DNA of 35,180 nt from Salinivibrio proteolyticus (lineage in GTDB: Bacteria; Pseudomonadota; Gammaproteobacteria; Enterobacterales; Vibrionaceae). The DNA lies in the NCBI RefSeq assembly GCF_001996165.1, contig NZ_MUFP01000004.1:1-35180 (forward strand), in the 5' to 3' direction. The translations under genes were made by a program, and so were the position numbers. The notes under the pieces are model-generated. The model was not told the DNA's origin. It was given only the letters and a program-made list of their open reading frames with translations, and searched no databases. Below are positions 15,788-25,483 of this stretch, one piece after another (positions within the stretch are counted from its first letter, which is position 1; the number at the start of each line of letters is the position of its first letter).

Positions 15788-16366
15788 CTACAATCCAAGG
15801 AACTGGATAATGTCGGCGCAGTAGCGTTCAAAGCCAACAAAGCTATGATCGCCCTCTGGCTCAACCGTTTGTCGACTGGCACTAAATTTCTCAACCGCTT
15901 GACGATAGTCGAGCACTTCATCCCCCATTTGCTGCAGCAGCCAAAATTGCGAAGGGTGCGTCAAGGTAGGCACATCCAGCGTGCGCAGCGCCAAAATATC
16001 GTCAGCATCGAGTTGATAGCGCTCATGGGTGTAAGGATTCACCTGCTCGCCGATATAATCTTGTAATAACTCATACGGGCGTACCGCCGGATTGACCAAC
16101 ACCGCGGGTATATCATAGCGCTCACTGAGCCAAGTGGCGAGAAATCCCCCCAGTGAACTGCCAACTAGCCCCAGCTGATGGGTGGCACCATACGTATCGA
16201 CCAACTCGGTCAACAGATTCACGGTGGGTTCTGGATGGCTCGGCAGTTGCGGGACGAGTACCTGAATATCCGGACGCATCGTTTGACAATACGCCCGCAT
16301 TTGTCGCGCTTTTAATGACTGCGGAGAGCTATTAAAGCCATGAAGATAGAGCAGTGCTGAGGCCAT
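15788..16366 (-). CDS. yqiA: YqiA family esterase/hydrolase
   Basis: A 192-residue alpha/beta hydrolase similar in length and sequence to E. coli YqiA. It begins with LLYLHGFNSSPQSLKA (oxyanion region). The nucleophile serine lies in GLVGSSLGGFLATWLSERY (about residues 66-84), the acid is probably in LLQQMGDEVLDYRQ, and the histidine is in GDHSFVGFE near 178. E. coli YqiA shows esterase activity on short acyl esters; the natural substrate is unknown. The ATG at 16366 lies 4 bases after the cpdA stop, so translation is probably coupled. A TTG further upstream inside cpdA is less likely. Confidence 0.93.
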   Translation of the reverse strand: MASALLYLHGFNSSPQSLKARQMRAYCQTMRPDIQVLVPQLPSHPEPTVNLLTELVDTYGATHQLGLVGSSLGGFLATWLSERYDIPAVLVNPAVRPYELLQDYIGEQVNPYTHERYQLDADDILALRTLDVPTLTHPSQFWLLQQMGDEVLDYRQAVEKFSASRQTVEPEGDHSFVGFERYCADIIQFLGL

Positions 16367-16370
16367 AGGG

Positions 16371-17195
16371 TTAGTATCCACTGGAGTCAAAATCAGGACG
16401 GAACTGTTGCCCCGTCACACGCTCGACTTGGCTCTCAATCCGTCCATCACTGTGCAAATCCAACCAGCGCCAGCCGGGGTTTTGGTTATCCAATGCAAAA
16501 TCATGCGAGTCCGGCATAAATTGGATACAGGTTGAGGGCGATGCCATGACTTGTACACCTTGATGGCGAACATTCAGCGCTTGGTGAATGTGCCCACACA
16601 CCACAGCTTTTGCCTGTGGGTGGGCCGCCATGATCTGCCAAAACCGTTCGCGATTGACCAGTTTGTGCTGATCAAGCCAAGTACTGCCGGCCTCTAGGGG
16701 ATGATGATGCAATAACACCAGCGCATGGCGCTGTGGGTAGTCGCTTAAATGCTGCTCCAAAAGGCGTAACTGTTCGCTAGACAATTCACCATGTGGCACG
16801 CCCGACACTTGGCTGTCGAGTAATATCATTTGCCAGTGCTCGCCAAGCAACACTTGTGAACAATGCGATAGCGAGCCAGATTGCAATACCGAACGCATCT
16901 CAGGTTGAAAATCATGGTTTCCCGGCAGCCAAAAACAGGGTTGCTGCCAACGCTGAATTCCATCTACAAAGCGGCGATAAGATAACGCTGAGTGATCTTG
17001 AGATAAATCGCCGGTCGCAATAATGGCGTCAAAGGTACGTTGTGTGGCGCTTATCGCATCAAGCACCGCATGATAACTATGCAGTGTATTAACACCCAGC
17101 AAACTGCCCTGTTCGTCCGCGAACAGGTGCGTGTCGGTGATTTGCAGAAGACGAATACAATCGCCGTTCGCGTTCTCAATCTGGCAAGGCTGCAA
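16371..17195 (-). CDS. cpdA: 3',5'-cyclic-AMP phosphodiesterase
   Basis: A 274-residue calcineurin-like metallophosphoesterase that hydrolyses cAMP to AMP and so tempers CRP signalling. The metal-binding motifs appear in order: QITDTHLF (about 18-25), ATGDLSQD (about 60-67), PGNHDFQ (about 95-101), LLHHHP (about 161-166) and CGHIHQ (about 200-205). The C-terminus ends in FRPDFDSSGY as in E. coli. The start is a TTG at 17195; no ATG lies between it and the first conserved strand, and AAAGG sits about 12 bases upstream, a loose fit. It sits in the conserved nudF-yqiB-cpdA-yqiA-parE order. Confidence 0.94.
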   Translation of the reverse strand: MQPCQIENANGDCIRLLQITDTHLFADEQGSLLGVNTLHSYHAVLDAISATQRTFDAIIATGDLSQDHSALSYRRFVDGIQRWQQPCFWLPGNHDFQPEMRSVLQSGSLSHCSQVLLGEHWQMILLDSQVSGVPHGELSSEQLRLLEQHLSDYPQRHALVLLHHHPLEAGSTWLDQHKLVNRERFWQIMAAHPQAKAVVCGHIHQALNVRHQGVQVMASPSTCIQFMPDSHDFALDNQNPGWRWLDLHSDGRIESQVERVTGQQFRPDFDSSGY

Positions 17196-17217
17196 CGTTG
17201 AAAATACCTTTGCTGGT

Positions 17218-17664
17218 TTAGTTTAACGATGATTTATACACGGAGTCTGAGGCGGTCACGCCGCGGCGCAAACAGTGCGCCAGCCAATCAGACAAAAATG
17301 CATTAACCTGATGTTTTTCATTGCGCTGATGCATGCGCGGATTCGGATAATCATAACGCGCTTTTAGCCGTGAAATCTGCTGCGTGGTACACACTTCAGC
17401 AACACGTGCATCATGGTATAGACGCACGGTTAAATTCGCGCGTAAGTAGTCGGGAGCTTGGCCTTCGCCGAGCTGGGCAATGTCCAGTAAGGTGGTGTAA
17501 CGGGTTGACTCACGGACAACCAACGCATACTCCTGCCCTTGAATATCGTATCGACACACCTGCCCCACCTCGTCGCGTTTAGGCATTAAACGAACAAGTT
17601 TGGCGTAGTTGGTTTCATACAGGCGCATCATCGCCGGTAAGTCGACTCGATAATCTGTTTTCAC
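17218..17664 (-). CDS. yqiB: YqiB family protein (DUF1249)
   Basis: A 148-residue protein of unknown function matching E. coli YqiB. Shared blocks are MMRLYETNYAKLVRLMP near the start, VRESTRYTTLLDIAQ in the middle, and TVRLYHDARVAEVCTTQQ plus RYDYPNPRMHQRNEKHQVN in the second half. A GTG at 17664 is chosen over an in-frame GTG at 17670 because it places AGTAGG five bases upstream and matches the E. coli start. No signal peptide or membrane segment is seen. It lies 13 bases downstream of nudF and 22 upstream of cpdA, in one operon. Confidence 0.92.
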   Translation of the reverse strand: MKTDYRVDLPAMMRLYETNYAKLVRLMPKRDEVGQVCRYDIQGQEYALVVRESTRYTTLLDIAQLGEGQAPDYLRANLTVRLYHDARVAEVCTTQQISRLKARYDYPNPRMHQRNEKHQVNAFLSDWLAHCLRRGVTASDSVYKSSLN

Positions 17665-17677
17665 ACACACCTACTAT

Positions 17678-18316
17678 TTATTGATTGATTTGTTCATTAT
17701 AGCTTTGACGTAACCGACTAGCATTGAGTTCCAACCATTGCAGCGCAATGATGGATGCCGCGTTTTCAATCTCGCCATCGACTACCTTTTGATACGCCTG
17801 TTGACGTGAGAATCGATGAACCAAGATATCTTCATTTTCGCTTGCCAATCCGTGTACGCCAGCCGCTTCAGACGCATCGACAATCGCCACAAAGACCTCT
17901 AATTGTTCCGAGCAGCCGCCGGAGCTGGATAAATAGCGGGTCACTCGCTCCATCTGCTGCAATAAAAGGCCGGCTTCTTCCCGCGCCTCGCGATGTGCCA
18001 CTTGCTCGGGAGACTCTTGCTTATCCATCATGCCCGCAACAATCTCAAGCTGCCATGGCGAAGCCCCAGCAGCCATCGCTCCGACACGAATTTGTTCTAG
18101 CATAACCACTTCGTCACGCACAGGGTCATAGGGAAGTACTGCCACCGCATGACCACGCTCAAATAACTCGCGAACCACGGTACCACTCCAACCGCCTTTA
18201 AACAGTCGGTGACGAAACTGATAGCGATGAATCGAGAAAAACCCTTGATAGCATGGTGAGATATCTTCGATCACAATGTCTTCACGGCCAAACTGACCGG
18301 GGGGATGGCTGGACAT
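17678..18316 (-). CDS. nudF: ADP-ribose pyrophosphatase
   Basis: A 212-residue Nudix hydrolase that cleaves ADP-ribose to AMP and ribose 5-phosphate. A full Nudix box lies at residues 95-117 (GMMDKQE, then REAREEAGLLL), fitting GX5EX7REUXEEXGU. Upstream, GGWSGTVVRELFERGHAVAVLPYD (41-64) and EQIRVGA (74-80) are typical of the NudF branch. The ATG has AAGGAGCG directly before it. It heads the leftward operon nudF-yqiB-cpdA-yqiA-parE-parC and diverges from tolC across about 230 bases. Confidence 0.95.
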   Translation of the reverse strand: MSSHPPGQFGREDIVIEDISPCYQGFFSIHRYQFRHRLFKGGWSGTVVRELFERGHAVAVLPYDPVRDEVVMLEQIRVGAMAAGASPWQLEIVAGMMDKQESPEQVAHREAREEAGLLLQQMERVTRYLSSSGGCSEQLEVFVAIVDASEAAGVHGLASENEDILVHRFSRQQAYQKVVDGEIENAASIIALQWLELNASRLRQSYNEQINQ

Positions 18317-18547
18317 ACTCGCTCCTTGCTATTTGTGGTGGCGGTGCAGTCTTATCATTGGCACAGTTGCGCTGCAAACCTTAAACTTAACTTTTTTGAT
18401 AAAAGTTACAACTATTTTTAAGTCCCAATCGCAAACTGGATAGTTTACACTCAGTGTCTTAACAAATTGTCAGTTTCACGCAAGCATAATTGCGGTAAGC
18501 TAGTCGTCGTATTCTTATTGAACAGCTCAAATTCAGGGATTCTACCT
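18317..18547. promoter_or_regulatory. divergent nudF/tolC control region
   Basis: This 231-bp AT-rich gap must hold the promoters of both divergent units. An inverted repeat AACTTTT-TTGAT-AAAAGTT lies at 18389-18407. I could not assign a confident -35/-10 pair or a known operator. CAGGGAT at 18531-18540 serves as the tolC ribosome-binding site. Confidence 0.4.
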
Positions 18548-19858
18548 ATGAAAAAATTGCTCCCTTTGGCATTAGGCTTGGCACTCGGCAGCCTAAGCTC
18601 CGTGGCTCTAGCCGACGATCTCGCCCAAATTTACCAACAAGCGAAGCAAAGTGATCCCACACTCAATCAAGCCGCTGCTGAACGTGACGCTGCGTTTTCA
18701 GCCGTGGATGCAACGCGCGGTACATTGCTACCCCAAATTGGGTTAAATGCTGGCTATTCGATCACCCGCAATGACAGCAACGATCAGCGTGACAATAACA
18801 CCACCAGCGCAGACATCAGTCTAAGCCAACAAATTTTTAAGCGTGATAGCTGGATCAACCTCGATATCAGCGAAATGCAAGCTCGTCAGCTAGATGCCGC
18901 TTACGCCGCGCAACAGCAAGGCTTGATGCTGCGTGTCGCACAAGCCTACTTTGATGTACTCCGTGCCATGGACAAGCTGGAATTTGTCAAAGCAGAGAAA
19001 GCGGCGGTTGGCCGTCAGCTTGAGCAAACCAAACAACGTTTCGAAGTCGGGCTCTCCGCGATTACCGACGTACACGATGCACAAGCGCAATATGACGCAG
19101 TACTCGCCGACGAAATCTTGGCCCAGAATGCCCTAACCAATAGCTATGAAGGCTTGCGTGAGATCACTGGTGAAGCGCCACGTGATTTGCGCGTGTTAGA
19201 TACCGCACGTTTTAGCGCGAGTAAACCTCAGCAGCAGCCTACCGCGTTGGTTGAAACTGCCGAAGAGAAAAACTTGAAGCTGTTGGCAAGCCGCATTGCG
19301 CGTGATACGGCCAAAGAGCAGATCAAGCTAGCTGAGTCTGGCCATCTTCCGACTTTAACGTTTAGCGCTAAATACGGAATGACAGATGTCGATAATCAGC
19401 ATACTCCAGGCTCAGTCGATTCTAACGAAGGGACTGCCGGGCTCACCTTTAGTTTGCCACTGTTTACAGGGGGAAGCACCTCAGCGAACGTTGAGAAAGC
19501 GCAGTATAACTTCGTTGCGGCCTCGGAAAGTTTGGAAGCCACGTTCCGTTCAACGGTTAAGGACGTTCGCGCCTTCTATAACGACATTAACGCTTCTATC
19601 GGTGCCTTGCGTGCCTATGAGCAAACGGTCATCTCTGCGCGTTCAGCCCTTGAAGCGACAGAGGCCGGCTTTGAAGTGGGCACACGCACCATTGTGGATG
19701 TCCTCGACGCCACACGCCGCCTGTACGACGCCAACCGTAACCTGTCGAATGCGCGTTACGACTACATCTTGAGCCGCCTTCAGTTGCGTCAAGCCGTGGG
19801 GACACTTAGCGAGCAAGACTTGCTAGAAATCAACAAAGGCTTGATTGAAAAGCGCTAA
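18548..19858 (+). CDS. tolC: outer membrane channel protein TolC
   Basis: A 436-residue outer-membrane efflux duct that joins RND, ABC and MFS pumps and type I secretion systems. A signal peptide is clear (KKLLPLALGLALGSLSSVALA, cleaved before DDLAQIYQQ). Two OEP repeats follow, each with long helical stretches such as TKQRFEVGLSAITDVHDAQAQYD and its second-repeat partner EATEAGFEVGTRTIVDVLDATR. The frame opens at 18467, but the ATG at 18548 starts the signal peptide and has CAGGGA upstream. It lacks the long C-terminal extension of E. coli TolC, as is usual in vibrios. A terminator shared with hldE lies downstream. Confidence 0.96.
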   Translation: MKKLLPLALGLALGSLSSVALADDLAQIYQQAKQSDPTLNQAAAERDAAFSAVDATRGTLLPQIGLNAGYSITRNDSNDQRDNNTTSADISLSQQIFKRDSWINLDISEMQARQLDAAYAAQQQGLMLRVAQAYFDVLRAMDKLEFVKAEKAAVGRQLEQTKQRFEVGLSAITDVHDAQAQYDAVLADEILAQNALTNSYEGLREITGEAPRDLRVLDTARFSASKPQQQPTALVETAEEKNLKLLASRIARDTAKEQIKLAESGHLPTLTFSAKYGMTDVDNQHTPGSVDSNEGTAGLTFSLPLFTGGSTSANVEKAQYNFVAASESLEATFRSTVKDVRAFYNDINASIGALRAYEQTVISARSALEATEAGFEVGTRTIVDVLDATRRLYDANRNLSNARYDYILSRLQLRQAVGTLSEQDLLEINKGLIEKR

Positions 19859-19882
19859 GCATTAGCCACTATCTTTGATCTA

Positions 19883-19908
19883 AAAAGGTGCCCTCAGGCA
19901 CCTTTTTT
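19883..19908. terminator. bidirectional terminator between tolC and hldE
   Basis: AAAAGGTGCC (19883-19892) and GGCACCTTTT (19897-19906) form a perfect stem around loop CTCA. An A-run lies on the left and a T-run on the right, so it serves tolC rightward and hldE leftward. Confidence 0.9.
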
Positions 19909-19930
19909 ATTGACGGTTACTCGCTCGGTT

Positions 19931-21358
19931 TTATTGACCGCGACGAATTGACTCAATGATTTCGGTGGTGGAACAGCCGTCTTCAAAATTCAGCACTTTC
20001 ACCTCGCCACCGTTATCCATCACCGCCTCAGCACCCGCTATCTCATCAACCTGATAATCGCCGCCTTTGACCAATAGGTCAGGCAAGACAGCACCAATCA
20101 GGCGCGCAGGTGTTTCTTCACTAAAGGGCACCACCCAGTCAACCGCCCCCAAGCCAGCCAATACTGCCATACGTCGGTCAGTCGGGTTGACGGGACGTCC
20201 AGGCCCTTTTAAGGCTTGAACCGATGCGTCGGTATTCACCGCCACAATCAGGCGATCCCCCAGTTTGGCGGCTTCATTCAGGTACGCCACATGGCCAGCA
20301 TGTAAAATGTCAAAGCAGCCATTGGTCATCACCACTTTTTCGCCGCGCCCTTTGGCGACTTTCACCGCCTCAATCAACTGCGCTTCTGTGGTGACACCAA
20401 ATCCAGACTCGTGCGAGCCATGAATCGCTTCAGTCAACTCAATGGTAGATAAGGTAGAGGTACCGAGTTTGCCTACCACCACACCAGCCGCCGCATTCGC
20501 CAGTGCGCATGCCTCTTCGATGGGTTTACCCGCTGCCAACGATGCCGCCAATACCGAAATCACCGTATCGCCGGCCCCGGTCACATCATAAACTTCTTTA
20601 GCCAGTGTCGGCAGATTCAGTGGAGCGGCATCGGGGCGAAGTAGCGTCATACCGTGTTCACTGCGGGTCACCAATAATGCACCCAACTGATATTTTTCAA
20701 TCAGCGCAACGCCTTTTTCGACCAAGTCTTCATCACTGTCTACCCGTCCAGCAACCGCTTCAAACTCAGCCATATTTGGGGTTAATAAGCTGGCACCACG
20801 ATAGCGCTCAAAATCAGTACCTTTCGGATCCACCAAGGTGGTCACACCGGCTTGCTTGGCCGCCTGAATCAAAGGTTGGACTTGCGACAGTGCACCTTTC
20901 GCGTAATCGGACAAAATCATGGCCTGACATTGCGGTAAAGCTGCTTCGACTTTTGCCAACATAGGGGCCACATCCACGCCCTCAAATCCCTCTTCAAAAT
21001 CAAGACGGATCAGCTGCTGGTTGCGACTCATCACCCGCAACTTGGTAATCGTGGGGTGGGAATCGAGCGCGACAAAATCACACGCAACCTTGAGCGAATG
21101 AAGTTTCTGCGTGAGCGCATCGGCTTGCTCATCCTTGCCTGTCAAACCAATGAGTTGGGTATGACCCCCTAACGCAGCGATGTTCATGGCAACGTTAGCT
21201 GCGCCACCGGGACGCTCTTCTGTTTGATTGATCTTCACTACAGGTACAGGTGCCTCAGGCGAAATTCGCCCCGTTGGGCCATACCAATAGCGATCAAGCA
21301 TCACATCACCCACGACCAAGACTTGGGCTTGGCTGTAGTCAGGAAGGCTAAGTTTCAT
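19931..21358 (-). CDS. hldE: bifunctional heptose 7-phosphate kinase / heptose 1-phosphate adenylyltransferase
   Basis: A 475-residue fusion enzyme making ADP-heptose for the LPS inner core. The N-terminal PfkB/ribokinase domain (about 1-320) shows [18 protein letters not shown] (48-65) and the catalytic DVTGAGDTV with Asp264. The C-terminal nucleotidyltransferase domain (about 340-475) shows [16 protein letters not shown], where HAGH is at 353-356. The length is that of E. coli HldE (477). The ATG at 21358 is chosen because CGGAGAT precedes it and the family starts at MKLSLPDY; the frame stays open to 21442 without support. It diverges from lpxL, another LPS gene. Confidence 0.96.
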   Translation of the reverse strand: MKLSLPDYSQAQVLVVGDVMLDRYWYGPTGRISPEAPVPVVKINQTEERPGGAANVAMNIAALGGHTQLIGLTGKDEQADALTQKLHSLKVACDFVALDSHPTITKLRVMSRNQQLIRLDFEEGFEGVDVAPMLAKVEAALPQCQAMILSDYAKGALSQVQPLIQAAKQAGVTTLVDPKGTDFERYRGASLLTPNMAEFEAVAGRVDSDEDLVEKGVALIEKYQLGALLVTRSEHGMTLLRPDAAPLNLPTLAKEVYDVTGAGDTVISVLAASLAAGKPIEEACALANAAAGVVVGKLGTSTLSTIELTEAIHGSHESGFGVTTEAQLIEAVKVAKGRGEKVVMTNGCFDILHAGHVAYLNEAAKLGDRLIVAVNTDASVQALKGPGRPVNPTDRRMAVLAGLGAVDWVVPFSEETPARLIGAVLPDLLVKGGDYQVDEIAGAEAVMDNGGEVKVLNFEDGCSTTEIIESIRRGQ

Positions 21359-21584
21359 CTGGATCTCCGATACTGTCGTTACTGGGCGATAGTAGCACAG
21401 CCCCAATAAAAATGACCTATTGTCAGATGGCGCGCCGTACAAAAAACACGCAAAAACATTTCGATACCGTCACAGTGAGGCAGGTTCGCGCACGATTGTG
21501 GCGGGACACCTTTTTAATTTTGCTCTACAATAGCGCAAGCCTCTCGGCCCCTTCTGGTTTTGGTTTTCATGAGTCATTAACGCT

Positions 21585-22505
21585 ATGAGCGATTTTTCAG
21601 CGCCCACTTTTCGGATTGGGTTTGTTCACCCTCGGTATTGGCATACTTGGCTTGGTGTCGGATTCATGTATCTGGCAAGTTGGCTTCCTTATCGCGTCCA
21701 GTTTTATTTGGGCCGCGGTCTGGGTCGACTCATGTATACGCTGATGAAACGGCGCGTTGGCATCGCCGATCGTAACCTTGCACTCTGCTTCCCAGAAATG
21801 ACCCGCGCTGAGCGTACCGCGATGGTCAAAGAAAATTTTGCGAATTCGGGGCTTGCCTTGTTCGAAACGGGTATGGCGTGGTTTTGGCCTAAGTGGCGAA
21901 TCAACAAGCATGTCACCATTGAAGGGTTGGACACTCTGATTGATCTGGAAAAGCAAGGTAAAGGGGTATTGCTGATCGCCGTCCACTCGCTCAATCTAGA
22001 AATCGGTGCACGTGGCCTTAGTGACCAAACACCTGGCGTTGGCGTTTACCGCCCCAATACCAACCCTGTCTATGACTGGTTCCAGTTTCGTGGCCGAATG
22101 AAACGTAACATTGGCGTGGATCGAAAAGACGTCAAATCCATGATCCGCTACCTCAAAGAGGGACACCGGATGTGGTACGCCCCCGACCATGACTATGGCC
22201 GACGCCGCTCTACCTTTGCGCCGCTTTTTGCGGTCGAAAAAGCCTGTACCACCACAGGGACGAGCTTGCTCGCCACTGCCGGTCATGCAACCGTGGTACC
22301 TTTTTCCGTGATACGCCAACGACGCAATGGGCAGTATCACGTTAAGATAGAGGCGCCAATCAAACACTTTCCTAAAGACGCCCATGAAGCCGCCGTGGTT
22401 ACCAACCAAGCGGTTGAACGTTTAATTCTTCGCGCCCCTGAGCAATACATGTGGCTACACCGACGCTTTAAAACACGCCCCGAAGGTGAACCTTCGTTGT
22501 ATTGA
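21585..22505 (+). CDS. lpxL: lipid A biosynthesis acyltransferase (LpxL type)
   Basis: A 306-residue inner-membrane acyltransferase that adds a secondary acyl chain to Kdo2-lipid IVA. It matches E. coli LpxL closely: HPRYWHTWLGVG (15-26), NLALCFPEM (64-72), ETGMAWFWPKWRI (94-106), GVYRPNTNPVYDWF, and the C-terminal APEQYMWLHRRFKTRPEG. The catalytic HX4E motif is HSLNLE (His134, Glu139). One N-terminal membrane helix covers about 22-36. Vibrios carry several LpxL/LpxM homologues, so acyl-chain preference and position cannot be told from sequence here. No strong Shine-Dalgarno is seen before the ATG. Confidence 0.92.
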   Translation: MSDFSAPTFRIGFVHPRYWHTWLGVGFMYLASWLPYRVQFYLGRGLGRLMYTLMKRRVGIADRNLALCFPEMTRAERTAMVKENFANSGLALFETGMAWFWPKWRINKHVTIEGLDTLIDLEKQGKGVLLIAVHSLNLEIGARGLSDQTPGVGVYRPNTNPVYDWFQFRGRMKRNIGVDRKDVKSMIRYLKEGHRMWYAPDHDYGRRRSTFAPLFAVEKACTTTGTSLLATAGHATVVPFSVIRQRRNGQYHVKIEAPIKHFPKDAHEAAVVTNQAVERLILRAPEQYMWLHRRFKTRPEGEPSLY

Positions 22506-22508
22506 GTT

Positions 22509-22537
22509 AAAAAAGGGCTGCTCGCGCGGCCCTTTTT
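22509..22537. terminator. bidirectional terminator between lpxL and glnE
   Basis: GGGCTGC and GCGGCCC pair (one T-G wobble) around loop TCGC. A-runs flank the left and T-runs the right. It lies between the convergent lpxL and glnE stops. Confidence 0.85.
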
Positions 22538-22541
22538 GCTG

Positions 22542-25391
22542 CTATTGCTGACCTAACCACTGATGCCAAGCCTGTTCGACTACATCTCTTTGCGCCACAA
22601 ATTCGCTTTGAGGCACCACGCCTGATTCACCAGCAAGATGGCTGCGATGAAGCGCATTACGCATACCGGTATACGCCTCTTTCAGCGCCAAGGCTTGTGA
22701 TATCGGCATCACACCAGTCTCTCCGGCTTGTTCAAAAATACGTGCATTATCGCTGTAGCGCGTTAAGGCGGGATACTGCTGGCTATGGCTTAACACCAAA
22801 TACTGCGCCAGAAACTCAATATCCGTGATCCCACCTTTATCTTGCTTAATCGCAAACACGGCTGGGTCATGTCGGTGCGCATGCTGGCGCATTTTCTCTC
22901 GCATCGACGAAACCTGCTCACGCAGAATCTCTGGGCCTCTTGGGGTAGTAAGAATACGCTGACGAACCTCAGAAAATGCTCGGCTTAAAGACGGATCGCC
23001 ATAGATCATGCGCGCACGCACTAGCGCCTGATGCTCCCAAGTCCACGCTTCATTTTGCTGGTAATCCGCATACGCTTCCAAGGTACTGACCAACATTCCT
23101 GAGGTACCCGAGGGACGCAGACGGGTATCAATTTCATATAACACCCCAGATGCCGTGCGGGTTGAGAAAAGATGCACAATCCGTTGCGCCAGTCGTAAAT
23201 AAAACTGACGGCCATCTATCACCTTGCGGCCATCGGTTTCTATATGGCTTGGACAGTCATGCAAAAACACCACATCCAAATCGGAGTTGTAACCTAACTC
23301 CCAACCGCCGACTTTGCCATAGCCGACCACGGCAAACCCGCGCCCTTCACGGTCGGTTAAATGCGTAGGCTGACCATATTTTTCGGTCATTTGGTACCAC
23401 GCTTGATTCACCACCGCTTCCACAATCGCTTCGGCTAAATAGGTTAAGTGGTCACTCACTCGCATCACCGGCAATACCCCCGCAATATCAGCGGCGGCAA
23501 TTTTCAGTAACTGGGTTTGCTTGAATTGACGCACCGCTTCCATCTGCTGTTCCATATCTTCAACCGGGATCCGCGCCAGATAGTCCCCAAGCTCACTCCG
23601 ATACGCGTCGGGCGCTAACGGTTGATAGAGATGGGTTAAATCCAATAGCTCATCCAACAGCATGGGGTAACGGGCAAGCTTTTCTGCGACCAAGGGACTC
23701 GCAGCACATAAGCGTAGGACTTGGTCAATGGCGCTAGGGTGCTCGTCCAGAAGCTCAAGGTAGGTCGTGCGTGTCGCAATATTGACCAATAAGTGAGTAA
23801 TATGCGGCAGTACGCGTTCAGGATGAGGCTGCGCCAGTAATTTACTGAGTAATACTGGCATAAGGCGGTTTAGCACATCCCGACCTCTCGGGCCCAAGGT
23901 CCGCTTTGCCAGCTCTTGCTTAAAGCTCAGCAATTGATCTGCGATGCTGGTCTCCGGCACGCCAAGATCGGCCAAGATCAAATTCGCATTATCGGGATCC
24001 CGCGCCATCGCCCATAAGTCATGATATTCGCTATCAACGTCGGCATCGCCTTCTTGCTCATCATCCCCAATCAAGCCAGAAAACACCTGATGGACCGCAT
24101 GCATATGCTGGTGAATTTTAGCGACTAAGGATGGCCAATCCGATTCATTTAACGCCGCACACAAACGTGCTCGATCAAGCTCCGTCTCAGGAAGCGTTTG
24201 AGTTTGTTTATCGTCAATCGCTTGCAGCAGATTTTCAACCCGACGCAAGTAAAGGTACGCGGCCTTCAATTGCGCCACATCGTTAGCGGGTAATAACTCC
24301 AACTCATCCAGCGCCGCCAAGGTCTCTAACAAGCCCCGCTGACGCAAACTCGGCTCTCGGCCCCCGCGGATTAGCTGAAAAGATTGGGCAATAAATTCAA
24401 TTTCGCGAATACCGCCAGCGCCTAATTTAATATTGTCCGTCAAGCCGCGTCGACGGACCTCACGCTGAATTAACTGCTTCATACGACGCAGAGCTTGAAT
24501 GGCACTAAAGTCGATATAGCGACGAAAGACAAACGGGCGCAACATCTGACGCAAGCTTTGATAGCAATCGTATTGCTCTTTGCCCATCACCCGCGCTTTG
24601 ATCATCGCATAGCGTTCCCAATCTCGGCCTTGTTCTTGATAGTAATCTTCGAGCGCAGCAAAGCTCATCACTAAAGGACCACTGTCGCCAAAGGGGCGCA
24701 AACGCATATCAACCCGATAGCAAAAACCATCCACGGTCGGTTGGTCGAGCGCTTTAATCAAACGTTGCCCTAATCGGGTAAAAAACTGCGCATTGGCAAT
24801 ACTGCGTCGCGCACCTTGCGTTTCGCCATTGTCAGGATAGGTAAAAATTAAATCGATATCTGAGGAAAAGTTCAGCTCACCGCCCCCCAGCTTGCCCATG
24901 CCAAGGATCAACATAGGTTGCGCCTCACCTTCCGCATTCATTGGCGTGCCCCATGACTGAATGCAATGCGCATAAAGCCATTGATAGGCGGCCAGTATTT
25001 GCGCCTCAGCCAATGCCGATAGATGCTGTAAACTTTGCTCTACTGACCAATTACCTTGGATATCTTGCCAAGCAATCCACACCAGCTCTTGTTGGCGCAC
25101 CTGACGCAACACGCGATGGAACGCGGCTTCATCGTTAACCGATTCAAGTGCTTGGGCTAATAAGGATGGGTACTGACTCGCGCGACATGGATCATCACGA
25201 TGTTGGTATAACCAGTCCAATAAACCGGCTTGCTGTAATAGGGCGGCCGCAATAAATTCACTGCATCCAAGCGCCCGCTCGAGTTGCTCTCGGGCACAGC
25301 CTTGCCAGCGCGCCAATGCGTCTGCACAGTGCGCTTCAAGCTGGGAGGTATGATGATTGATGGTTGGGGCAAGCATATCAGGCAAAGCCAT
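22542..25391 (-). CDS. glnE: glutamine synthetase adenylyltransferase / adenylyl-removing enzyme
   Basis: A 949-residue bifunctional regulator of glutamine synthetase. It attaches and removes AMP on GlnA in response to PII and glutamine. Two nucleotidyltransferase domains are visible. The first has [20 protein letters not shown] (164-183, adenylyl-removing half). The second has [20 protein letters not shown] near 689-708 (adenylylating half). Each is followed by a GlnD PII-uridylyltransferase-type helical region, for example [15 protein letters not shown] and [15 protein letters not shown]. The length matches E. coli GlnE (946). AAGGAAT precedes the ATG. Confidence 0.97.
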   Translation of the reverse strand: MALPDMLAPTINHHTSQLEAHCADALARWQGCAREQLERALGCSEFIAAALLQQAGLLDWLYQHRDDPCRASQYPSLLAQALESVNDEAAFHRVLRQVRQQELVWIAWQDIQGNWSVEQSLQHLSALAEAQILAAYQWLYAHCIQSWGTPMNAEGEAQPMLILGMGKLGGGELNFSSDIDLIFTYPDNGETQGARRSIANAQFFTRLGQRLIKALDQPTVDGFCYRVDMRLRPFGDSGPLVMSFAALEDYYQEQGRDWERYAMIKARVMGKEQYDCYQSLRQMLRPFVFRRYIDFSAIQALRRMKQLIQREVRRRGLTDNIKLGAGGIREIEFIAQSFQLIRGGREPSLRQRGLLETLAALDELELLPANDVAQLKAAYLYLRRVENLLQAIDDKQTQTLPETELDRARLCAALNESDWPSLVAKIHQHMHAVHQVFSGLIGDDEQEGDADVDSEYHDLWAMARDPDNANLILADLGVPETSIADQLLSFKQELAKRTLGPRGRDVLNRLMPVLLSKLLAQPHPERVLPHITHLLVNIATRTTYLELLDEHPSAIDQVLRLCAASPLVAEKLARYPMLLDELLDLTHLYQPLAPDAYRSELGDYLARIPVEDMEQQMEAVRQFKQTQLLKIAAADIAGVLPVMRVSDHLTYLAEAIVEAVVNQAWYQMTEKYGQPTHLTDREGRGFAVVGYGKVGGWELGYNSDLDVVFLHDCPSHIETDGRKVIDGRQFYLRLAQRIVHLFSTRTASGVLYEIDTRLRPSGTSGMLVSTLEAYADYQQNEAWTWEHQALVRARMIYGDPSLSRAFSEVRQRILTTPRGPEILREQVSSMREKMRQHAHRHDPAVFAIKQDKGGITDIEFLAQYLVLSHSQQYPALTRYSDNARIFEQAGETGVMPISQALALKEAYTGMRNALHRSHLAGESGVVPQSEFVAQRDVVEQAWHQWLGQQ

Positions 25392-25428
25392 GGTGATTCC
25401 TTGTTGCGCTATCCTGCTTTGACATTAA

Positions 25429-25459
25429 CAAAAAACGGCCCGCATGCGCAGCGGGCCGT
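25429..25459 (-). terminator. terminator after the chemotaxis receptor gene
   Basis: ACGGCCCGC (25435-25443) and GCGGGCCGT (25451-25459) form a perfect 9-bp stem. Read leftward, a T-run follows the stem. It ends the receptor transcript just before glnE. Confidence 0.9.
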
Positions 25460-25483
25460 TCCAGAGTGTGAAAAACGCGTCGA